A stretch of 6,080 bases of DNA, from contig CALHTV010000146.1 of the NCBI GenBank assembly GCA_938039765.1, positions 1-6,080 of the forward strand. The letters are read 5' to 3'. The stretch comes from an uncultured Dictyoglomus sp. Its GTDB lineage: Bacteria; Dictyoglomota; Dictyoglomia; Dictyoglomales; Dictyoglomaceae. This document shows positions 1 through 5,649 of the stretch, in pieces. The notes beneath the pieces were generated by a model that was not told the origin of the DNA, did no database searches, and saw only the letters and a program-made list of their open reading frames with translations. Position numbers and translations under genes: made by a program. How positions within the stretch are numbered: position 1 is the stretch's first letter; each line of letters opens with the position of its first letter.

Positions 1-728
1 AATTTTTTGTTTAAATTTTTCATTTCTTCATATATTATCGTGAATTCTTTTATCAACCTAAATCTATAAGGTTGATGAATGCAATCATCTAAACCTAAAT
101 TTAGCAATCTTTCATCTTTTTTTAAGAGTCCTGTCAAAAGAAAACTTAACTTTTGCAGATTGAATACTATCTTTTCTTTGTCATATTTTTTAGGTAGTAT
201 TTTTCTTGCTTTTTCTGTGGGTAAATTATATGGAGGAATATAAATCAGTCCCCACAAATCATAATCAATAGGTAGTTTCTCATAAATAAGTTCTTTATTA
301 TTATTCATACATATAACAACCCCACCATCTATACAGGCTGATAAATTATCAATATGCTTTTCAAAATTCAAGGCTAATTTTAGCTTCTCATAATTGCTCA
401 AAGTTTTTCCAGCTATGATTTCTCCTGTACATATTCCCCCAACAATTGCTGCCGCACTACTTCCTAATCCTTTTCCTATAGGTATGTCTGAAACTAATTC
501 GATGATAAAACTGGTTTTTTCTATTTGGAAATATTTTAAAGTATATTCTAAACTTTGAATAAAAAGATCATTTTTTTGAATTTCTTCTCTATTTCTGTTA
601 AAAATTTTTCTTCCCTCAGTGTTTGTGTCTACCGTAATTTTCAAGAAAAGATTCCAAGCAATAGCAAGAGTATCAAACCCCGGTCCAATATTAGCAGAGG
701 TGGCTGGAACTTTAATTAAGTATCTCAT
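1..728 (-). CDS. thrB: Homoserine kinase, GHMP family (3' end cut by the window edge)
   Basis: Cytoplasmic enzyme that phosphorylates homoserine with ATP to give O-phosphohomoserine, the substrate of the adjacent threonine synthase. I translated this frame by hand: it is open for 242 codons from the ATG at 728 to the left edge, so about 50-70 C-terminal residues of a usual ~300-residue protein are missing. The N-terminal GHMP motif VPATSANIGPGFD lies at residues 7-19, the ATP-binding glycine/serine loop PIGKGLGSSAAA at 83-94, and the homoserine-kinase-like HQPYR at 218-222. The segment usually written HPDNVAPALxGG reads HIDNLSACIDGG at 125-136; His and Asp-Asn are kept. The start codon overlaps the thrC stop as ATGA. 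There is only a weak purine-rich stretch upstream, so translational coupling to thrC is likely. Other GHMP kinases are less likely given HQPYR and the thrC-hom context. Confidence 0.93.
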   Translation of the reverse strand, partial: MRYLIKVPATSANIGPGFDTLAIAWNLFLKITVDTNTEGRKIFNRNREEIQKNDLFIQSLEYTLKYFQIEKTSFIIELVSDIPIGKGLGSSAAAIVGGICTGEIIAGKTLSNYEKLKLALNFEKHIDNLSACIDGGVVICMNNNKELIYEKLPIDYDLWGLIYIPPYNLPTEKARKILPKKYDKEKIVFNLQKLSFLLTGLLKKDERLLNLGLDDCIHQPYRFRLIKEFTIIYEEMKNLNKK

Positions 729-1765
729 TTTTCTAGTATTTTCTTAAGTTCTTCTAAAGTAGGCTCTATAGAAATTTCTATTCGTGATTCTTTTACAGCT
801 ATATCTGGATCTTTCAAGCCATGTCCTGTTAGAACACAAACAACCTCATTTCCTGGAAATCTTTTTTCTCTTAAAAGTTTTTTAACTCCAGCCCAAGATG
901 CAGCAGAAGCAGGTTCAACAAAGATTCCTTCTTTAGAGGCTAATTCTTTTTGGGCTTCTATTATTTCCTCATCGGAGACTGTATCTAATAAACCTTGAGA
1001 TTCCTTAACAGCGTTTACAGCTTTATTCCAGCTTGCTGGATTTCCTATTTTAATAGCAGTAGCAATAGTTTGGGGATTAGGTATAGGATGGCCTTTGACT
1101 AATGGAGCAGCTCCTTCGGCTTGAAATCCTAGCATTCTAGGGAGGGTTTTTATTTTTCCTAAGTTAAAATATTCTTTAAATCCCATCCAATATGCTGATA
1201 TATTTCCCGCATTTCCTACAGGAATGGCTAAATTTTCTGGAGCTCTGTTTAAAACATCACAAATTTCAAAAGCAGCTGTTTTCTGTCCTTCTAATCTATA
1301 AGTGTTTACAGAATTGACAAGAGTTATTGGTAGCTGAGATGAGGCATCTCTTACTAATTTTAAGGCATCGTCAAAGTTTCCTTTTACACTTATAACCTTA
1401 GCTCCATACATTATGGCTTGAGCTAATTTACCTAAAGCAATTGCTTTTTCGGGTAAAACTACAAATGCTTTTAAATTAGTTAATGCTGCATAAGCTGCAG
1501 CCGAAGCTGCAGTATTACCTGTGGAAGCACATATTATCATCTCAGTTTTTTCCTCTAGTGCTTTTGCTATTGCCACTACCATTCCCCTATCTTTGAAAGA
1601 GCCTGTAGGGTTCATACCTTCATATTTTAGCCATATATCTACATGATATTTTTTTGATAAATTTGAGGCGTATATAAGAGGTGTTTCTCCTTCATGGAGA
1701 GTGATCAGAGGAGTTTTTTCGCTAACTGGTAAATAATTATTGTATCTGTATAATACTCCTTTCAT
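725..1765 (-). CDS. thrC: Threonine synthase
   Basis: Pyridoxal-phosphate (PLP) enzyme that converts O-phosphohomoserine to threonine and phosphate, the last step of threonine synthesis. It has 346 residues, fitting the short bacterial/archaeal threonine synthase type rather than the longer E. coli-type form or the N-terminally extended plant form. Visible motifs are GxNPTGSFKDRG at 50-61 with Lys58 as the expected Schiff-base lysine, STGNTAAS at 81-88, the PLP-phosphate loop GNAGN at 184-188, and TGHGLKDP at 313-320, where Thr313 is expected near the PLP ring nitrogen. The start is supported by GAGGTG, which lies inside the last codons of hom at a good distance. The gap to hom is 5 bases, and the stop overlaps the thrB start. 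Threonine dehydratase or another fold-type II enzyme is possible from the fold alone, but the motifs and the hom/thrB neighbours favour ThrC strongly. Confidence 0.97.
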   Translation of the reverse strand: MKGVLYRYNNYLPVSEKTPLITLHEGETPLIYASNLSKKYHVDIWLKYEGMNPTGSFKDRGMVVAIAKALEEKTEMIICASTGNTAASAAAYAALTNLKAFVVLPEKAIALGKLAQAIMYGAKVISVKGNFDDALKLVRDASSQLPITLVNSVNTYRLEGQKTAAFEICDVLNRAPENLAIPVGNAGNISAYWMGFKEYFNLGKIKTLPRMLGFQAEGAAPLVKGHPIPNPQTIATAIKIGNPASWNKAVNAVKESQGLLDTVSDEEIIEAQKELASKEGIFVEPASAASWAGVKKLLREKRFPGNEVVCVLTGHGLKDPDIAVKESRIEISIEPTLEELKKILEK

Positions 1766-1770
1766 CTGAA

Positions 1771-3045
1771 CTACACCTCAATTCTTATTAAGCTTCCCCA
1801 TTCTTCTAAGATGGGCAACCTTTTTATTTCTTCTATAGCTTTTTTAATACATTTTTCGTAAGTCTTATGAGTCAATATCACAATTTCGGCTTTTTCTTCT
1901 TTTTCTGAGGTTTCCTTTTGGATCACTGACGAGATACTTATATGATTTTCACCGAGTATTTTGGCTATTTGAGCTAAAACCCCTGGCTGATCTTTTACCC
2001 ATAATCTTAGATAATATCTAGTATAGATACTCTCCCACTCCTTCAACTTTGGAGGATAAAGATAGGCAAAGGTATAGTATCTTGGAATTGAATAAAGTAT
2101 TGTATGTCCGACTTCTAATATATCAGAAAGAAGAGCCATTGCAGTAGGAGCTGGACCTGCTCCTTCCCCATATAATAAAACATCGCCTCTTTTTTCAGCT
2201 CTAAGTAAAATTGCGTTATATACTCCATTTACAGAAGAAAGAGGTGAAGAAAGAGGTATCATTGTGGGATGGACTCTTACTTCTATTTCTCCATTTTCTT
2301 CTTTGCTAATAGCAAGAAGCTTGATTTTATATCCCAACTCCCTGGCATACAGAATATCTCTAAGAGATATTTTGTCAATTCCTTCGGTATAAATATCTGG
2401 AGGCTTAATGGTAGTATGATAAGCAAAAGAAGAAAGTATAGCGAGTTTATATCTAGTGTCTAAACCCAAAATATCTTTCGAAGGATCTGGTTCTGCATAG
2501 CCTAAAATTTGAGCTTCTCTTAAGACCTCTGAAAAACCTTTATATTCTTCTTCCATCTTTGTTAATATATAGTTAGTTGTGCCATTTACTATAGCCCATA
2601 TTTCTTTAACTTTATCTACAGCCATAGCTTCTTTTATTGTCTTTATTAGTGGAATTCCACCGCCTACGCTTGCCTCAAAAGCTATATCTACTCCTTTTTT
2701 CCTAGCTATTTTATAAAGTTCATCTCCATACAAAGCTATTACCTCTTTATTAGCTGTAACTACAAACTTTTTCTCTTCTAGAGCTTTCTTAATATATGAG
2801 TGGGCAGGTTCTTCTCCTCCCATAACCTCCACTATTAAAGATATTTCTGGATCAAGTAAAATATCATTGGGATCAGTAGTTAGGTATTCTTTAGGGATTT
2901 TTCTTTTTTTATTTAGATCTCGAACTAGAACTCTTTTAATTTCTAAAGGCTCACCTAAAATATTCAGGATAGTTTCTTTTTCAGAGTGAATTGTAGTCCA
3001 AAGAGCCTGTCCTACTTGTCCCCCACCAAGTATTGCTATTTTCAT
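1771..3045 (-). CDS. hom: Homoserine dehydrogenase with C-terminal ACT domain
   Basis: Reduces aspartate 4-semialdehyde to homoserine with NAD(P)H, the entry to the threonine and methionine branches. The 424-residue length is usual for the monofunctional, ACT-bearing form; no aspartokinase domain is fused. A Rossmann loop GGGQVG is at 7-12, TANKEVIA at 97-104 and NGTTNYIL at 154-161. The family signature runs from Ala178 to Lys200, including GYAEPDPSKD and GLD; Asp196 and Lys200 match the catalytic Asp/Lys pair of the family. Residues ~345-424 form an ACT domain, with KDQPGVLAQIAKIL at 351-364, so feedback control by threonine is likely by family knowledge but not shown here. The start overlaps the lysA stop as ATGA, and GAGGGG sits 6 bases upstream. 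Residue 151 is Ala where the family usually has Gly before xxNGTTN, a small deviation. Confidence 0.97.
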   Translation of the reverse strand: MKIAILGGGQVGQALWTTIHSEKETILNILGEPLEIKRVLVRDLNKKRKIPKEYLTTDPNDILLDPEISLIVEVMGGEEPAHSYIKKALEEKKFVVTANKEVIALYGDELYKIARKKGVDIAFEASVGGGIPLIKTIKEAMAVDKVKEIWAIVNGTTNYILTKMEEEYKGFSEVLREAQILGYAEPDPSKDILGLDTRYKLAILSSFAYHTTIKPPDIYTEGIDKISLRDILYARELGYKIKLLAISKEENGEIEVRVHPTMIPLSSPLSSVNGVYNAILLRAEKRGDVLLYGEGAGPAPTAMALLSDILEVGHTILYSIPRYYTFAYLYPPKLKEWESIYTRYYLRLWVKDQPGVLAQIAKILGENHISISSVIQKETSEKEEKAEIVILTHKTYEKCIKKAIEEIKRLPILEEWGSLIRIEV

Positions 3046-4316
3046 ATTTGACCCCTCAATAAGTCTTCATATGAATCTCTTTTGACAATTAATTTGTCTT
3101 CACCATTATCGACTAATACTATGGCAGGTCTTAAAGTTGCATTATACCATGTGAACATGGAAAAATTATAAGCTCCAGTGGTAAAGGTTATTAAATAATC
3201 TCCAACCTTTGGCCAAGAATCTATGAAGTCTTTTATTAAAATATCTCCAGATTCGCAGTGTTTTCCTGCTATGGAATAAGTAGTTACATGATTTTGATCC
3301 TTACTTATAACTAAAGCAGAATATTTAGCTCCGTACAGAGAAGGCCTTATATTATCAGACATACCTCCGTCTACAGCTACATATTTTCTAACATTTGGAA
3401 GTTCTTTTCTGCTTTCAATTCTATAAAGGGTTATTCCTGCTCTTCCTACCAATGATCTTCCAGGTTCGCAAATGATAGTAAAAGAGTGTCCCACAGTTTC
3501 TTTAAATTTAGCTGAAACTTCTTTAGCTAGATCTTCTACTTCAGGTGGATTATCTTCTGAGGTATAAGCAACTCCTAAACCCCCTCCAATACTCATTTCT
3601 TGAACTTTAGTGCTATCTTTTAAGTCTTTATAGACCTCACTTAATACTTCTGCAAGTTTTACATATGCAGTTATATCAAAAATTTGAGATCCAATGTGAG
3701 AATGAATTCCTTTAAAATTCAAGTTCTTTTCTTGTAAAATTTTTTTAATTAAGTCATAAGCTTGTACTATAGGCAAACCAAATTTAGTATCAGTTTGTCC
3801 TGTACGAATAGAGGTATGAGTTTTTACTTCTATGTTAGGTATGATTCTTACTAGAACGTTAGTTCTTGTATTTTTTTTGTTTACCAAATACTTAATTTTT
3901 TCAAACTCGTCAAAATTGTCTATTATGATTCCAGCTATATTTTCGTTAATTGCATATTCTAATTCTTTAAGGGTTTTAGCATTTCCATGAAAATATATAC
4001 TTTGAGGATTTACTCCTGCAGCTCTCGAGATATAGAGTTCTCCTCCGGTCGAGACTAAAATTCCCAATCCAAGGTTATGGAAAATTCTTATAACTTCCAA
4101 AACAGGAAGAGCTTTTACTGCAAAAAGTACTTTATATTCATTCTTATAGTAAGTTTTCCAAGAATTTATATATTTTTGAGCCTGTATTACTAGAGTTTTT
4201 TTATCTAGAATATAGAGAGGTGTTCCATACTTTTCTCCCAAGTAGGATATATTTACTCCTCCAATGGTAGGTTCTGGTTCTTTAAGGAAAGTCTCAGGAT
4301 AGAATTTATTTACCAT
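3042..4316 (-). CDS. lysA: Diaminopimelate decarboxylase
   Basis: PLP enzyme of the alanine racemase-like fold that decarboxylates meso-2,6-diaminopimelate to L-lysine, the last step of the diaminopimelate route. It has 424 residues, the usual size. Lys68 in LFAVKAL is the expected PLP lysine. HIGSQ (207-211), GGGLG (244-248), EPGR (284-287), the IRPSLYGA segment (323-330), CESGD (354-358) and GAYNFSM (381-387) are family landmarks in the correct order; Cys354 and Tyr383 are expected active-site residues. The usual SMASxYN reads SMFTWYN here. IRPSLYGA and CESGD favour diaminopimelate decarboxylase over ornithine or arginine decarboxylases. The start lies 11 bases inside the 3' end of ilvE, with AGGAAG about 8 bases upstream, and the stop overlaps the hom start. 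The lysine-pathway assignment also fits the neighbouring aspartate-family genes. Confidence 0.96.
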   Translation of the reverse strand: MVNKFYPETFLKEPEPTIGGVNISYLGEKYGTPLYILDKKTLVIQAQKYINSWKTYYKNEYKVLFAVKALPVLEVIRIFHNLGLGILVSTGGELYISRAAGVNPQSIYFHGNAKTLKELEYAINENIAGIIIDNFDEFEKIKYLVNKKNTRTNVLVRIIPNIEVKTHTSIRTGQTDTKFGLPIVQAYDLIKKILQEKNLNFKGIHSHIGSQIFDITAYVKLAEVLSEVYKDLKDSTKVQEMSIGGGLGVAYTSEDNPPEVEDLAKEVSAKFKETVGHSFTIICEPGRSLVGRAGITLYRIESRKELPNVRKYVAVDGGMSDNIRPSLYGAKYSALVISKDQNHVTTYSIAGKHCESGDILIKDFIDSWPKVGDYLITFTTGAYNFSMFTWYNATLRPAIVLVDNGEDKLIVKRDSYEDLLRGQI

Positions 4317-5193
4317 AGACCGAACTTCCTGCTACTCCAGAGTTTGCATATTCGTGAAATATTTTTCTAATTTTTTCTGTTATTTCTCCTGGTTTTCCTT
4401 TTCCAATAATTCTCTCATCTATGTTTACTACAGAGATAATCTCAACAGCTGTACCTGTCAAGAAAACCTCATCTGCATTATATAAGTCATATCTTGTGAA
4501 AAATCCCTCAACTACTTGTAGTCCTAATTCCTTTTGAGCAAGCTCTATTACAGTAGCTCTTGTGATTCCTGGAAGAGCTCCTAAGGTAACTGATGGAGTA
4601 AATAGGACTCCATTTTTTACAAAGAATATATTATCCACTGTTGCTTCTGTGACATATCCTTGGGAATTTAGCATAATGCCCTCAGCAGCTCCTGCAATGC
4701 GGGCCTCAATTCTAGCAAGTATATTACTCATATAATTCAATGATTTTATTCTCGGATCTAAGACATCAGTTGGAGCTCTCCGGGTTGCTACTGTTACAGC
4801 TTTAAGCCCCGTTTGATAAAATTCCTCAGGAAAAACCTTTATTTTATCTGCAATTATAATTACTGTTCCTTCTTTACACTCCCATGGGTCTATCCCAAGA
4901 CCATAGGCTCCTCTTGTGACAATAAGTCTTATATATGAATCTTTTAAGTTATTTACTCTAACGGTTTCTAGTACTGCTTCATGCATTTCCTGGAAAGAGA
5001 GAGGAATATTAAGCCATACAGCCTTTGCAGAAGAGTATAGTCTTTCTAAGTGTTCTTTCAATTTAAATACACTTCCATTATAAGACCTAATGCCTTCAAA
5101 AACTCCATCTCCGTATAATAACCCTCGGTCGAAGACTGATATTTTTGCATTTTCCGTAGGAATGAATTCACCATTAATATAAACTAATCCCAT
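4306..5193 (-). CDS. ilvE: Branched-chain amino acid aminotransferase, fold type IV
   Basis: PLP enzyme that transfers amino groups between glutamate and the 2-keto acids of isoleucine, valine and leucine. I chose the ATG at 5193 (295 residues), which starts MGLVYINGEF. It has a strong AAAGGAGGG 6 bases upstream and aligns with the family N-terminus. The in-frame ATG at 5229 adds 12 unconserved residues and lies upstream of the predicted -10 box, so it should not be on the transcript. Motifs in the chosen numbering are FDRGLLYGDGVFEGIRSY at 21-38, TRGAYGLG at 93-100, Lys150 in PRIKSLNY as the PLP lysine, Glu183 in TEATVDN, and PGITR at 208-212. GIRSY and the overall pattern favour IlvE over D-amino acid transaminase or aminodeoxychorismate lyase, which share the fold; substrate range is not certain from sequence alone. 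It is the first gene of the leftward operon and overlaps lysA by 11 bases. Confidence 0.9.
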   Translation of the reverse strand: MGLVYINGEFIPTENAKISVFDRGLLYGDGVFEGIRSYNGSVFKLKEHLERLYSSAKAVWLNIPLSFQEMHEAVLETVRVNNLKDSYIRLIVTRGAYGLGIDPWECKEGTVIIIADKIKVFPEEFYQTGLKAVTVATRRAPTDVLDPRIKSLNYMSNILARIEARIAGAAEGIMLNSQGYVTEATVDNIFFVKNGVLFTPSVTLGALPGITRATVIELAQKELGLQVVEGFFTRYDLYNADEVFLTGTAVEIISVVNIDERIIGKGKPGEITEKIRKIFHEYANSGVAGSSVYGK

Positions 5194-5199
5194 TTTTTT

Positions 5200-5208
5200 C
5201 CCTCCTTT
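5200..5208 (-). promoter_or_regulatory. Shine-Dalgarno site that decides the ilvE start
   Basis: The minus strand reads AAAGGAGGG followed by six A residues and the ATG at 5193. This near-perfect ribosome binding site supports the shorter IlvE protein over the 12-residue-longer reading frame. Confidence 0.9.
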
Positions 5209-5220
5209 TTTTAAGGTAAA

Positions 5221-5249
5221 ATTATACATTTATAATGAAAATTTTTCAA
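5221..5249 (-). promoter_or_regulatory. Predicted sigma70-type promoter for ilvE-lysA-hom-thrC-thrB
   Basis: On the minus strand, TTGAAA (5249-5244) and TATAAT (5226-5221) are separated by exactly 17 bases. Transcription would start near 5214, leaving a leader of about 20 bases that is mostly the SD site and an A-rich spacer. There is no room for a riboswitch, T-box or leader peptide downstream of this start. In such AT-rich DNA chance matches occur, but the consensus -10, good -35, ideal spacing and position just upstream of the operon make the call solid. Confidence 0.75.
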
Positions 5250-5259
5250 TTGAAATATC

Positions 5260-5288
5260 TTGGCATTTTGTTAAAATAATAGTATAAT
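5260..5288 (+). promoter_or_regulatory. Predicted sigma70-type promoter for rpsF-ssb
   Basis: TTGGCA (5260-5265) and TATAAT (5283-5288) are separated by exactly 17 bases. Transcription would start near 5295, giving a leader of about 55 bases that contains the hairpin at 5304-5326 and the rpsF SD site. Its -35 box lies only 10 bases from the -35 box of the opposing promoter. Confidence 0.8.
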
Positions 5289-5303
5289 TTTTGAGCTAAT
5301 CCT

Positions 5304-5326
5304 GCTCTGTACCAAGAGTACAGGGC
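5304..5326 (+). promoter_or_regulatory. Hairpin in the rpsF leader, candidate autoregulatory element
   Basis: GCTCTGTAC pairs with GTACAGGGC around a five-base CAAGA loop: nine pairs including one G-U. It ends 10 bases before the rpsF SD site. A competing fold pairs CCTGCTCT (5301-5308) with AGAG (5315-5318) and CAGG (5321-5324), leaving a two-base TA bulge. In many bacteria the S6:S18 complex binds a structured rpsF leader with a conserved CCG; I see no CCG here, so a regulatory role is inferred from position only. It lacks a following U tract and so does not look like a terminator. Confidence 0.45.
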
Positions 5327-5336
5327 CAAAAAGTCC

Positions 5337-5345
5337 AAAGGAGGT
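5337..5345 (+). promoter_or_regulatory. Shine-Dalgarno site of rpsF
   Basis: AAAGGAGGT lies 5 bases before the rpsF ATG, a very strong match to the anti-SD sequence, as expected for a highly expressed ribosomal protein gene. Confidence 0.93.
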
Positions 5346-5350
5346 AAAAG

Positions 5351-5644
5351 ATGCGTAAGTACGAGATCATGTGCTTAGTAAGTCCAGAATTAACAGAAGA
5401 AGAGTTTAAAGGGTTGTATGAAGAGGTACAGAATGATGTTCAGAGTTTAGGTGGAGAGGTTCAAGAGATAGATGTATGGGGAAAGAGAACTTTAGCTTAT
5501 CCTGTTAGAAAATTTACAGAAGGTTATTATGTGGTTATGAGATTTCTCTTTCCTCAAAATCAACTCCAGGAATTTGAAAGGAGATTGAAATTGAAAGAAA
5601 AACTTCTCCGTTATATGATCACTCTTTTAGAGAAAGAAGAGTAG
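5351..5644 (+). CDS. rpsF: Small ribosomal subunit protein S6 (bS6)
   Basis: Structural protein of the 30S ribosomal subunit that forms a pair with S18 and binds the central domain of 16S rRNA. It has 97 residues, the normal length. The N-terminus [14 protein letters not shown] is the typical first beta strand, and the family core [19 protein letters not shown] is at 43-61, followed by the C-terminal helix region with [14 protein letters not shown] at 76-89. The ATG is fixed by the strong SD site 5 bases upstream. It is the first gene of a rightward operon, with ssb starting 5 bases after its stop; rpsF-ssb-rpsR is a very common bacterial order. It lacks the long acidic C-terminal tail of E. 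coli S6 and ends LLEKEE. Confidence 0.98.
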   Translation: MRKYEIMCLVSPELTEEEFKGLYEEVQNDVQSLGGEVQEIDVWGKRTLAYPVRKFTEGYYVVMRFLFPQNQLQEFERRLKLKEKLLRYMITLLEKEE

Positions 5645-5649
5645 AATTT

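Noticed and set aside
2234..2257. Perfect 12-base tandem duplication (GAAGAAAGAGGT twice) within hom
   Set aside because: It encodes Pro-Leu-Ser-Ser twice (residues 264-271), but the spacing of the surrounding HPTxIP...PLxSV motif is the same as usual in the family, so it does not look like a recent insertion; more likely convergence in a simple-composition stretch.
2269..2463. Plus-strand open frame of 64 codons inside hom
   Set aside because: It lies opposite a well-conserved coding region, has no ribosome binding site and resembles no protein I know; it is a shadow of hom.
5194..5229. Upstream ATG at 5229 as the ilvE start
   Set aside because: It would add 12 unconserved residues, has no SD, and lies ahead of the predicted -10 box, whereas the ATG at 5193 has an excellent SD and fits the family N-terminus.
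5231..5236. Second plus-strand TATAAT as an extra rpsF promoter
   Set aside because: No reasonable -35 element lies 16-18 bases upstream; the matching bases fall in the T-rich complement of the ilvE SD region.
5304..5326. Rho-independent terminator between the divergent promoters and rpsF
   Set aside because: The hairpin is followed by GGCCAAAAAG rather than a run of T on the plus strand, and it sits directly before a strong SD; on the minus strand it lies upstream of the operon promoter with no gene to terminate.
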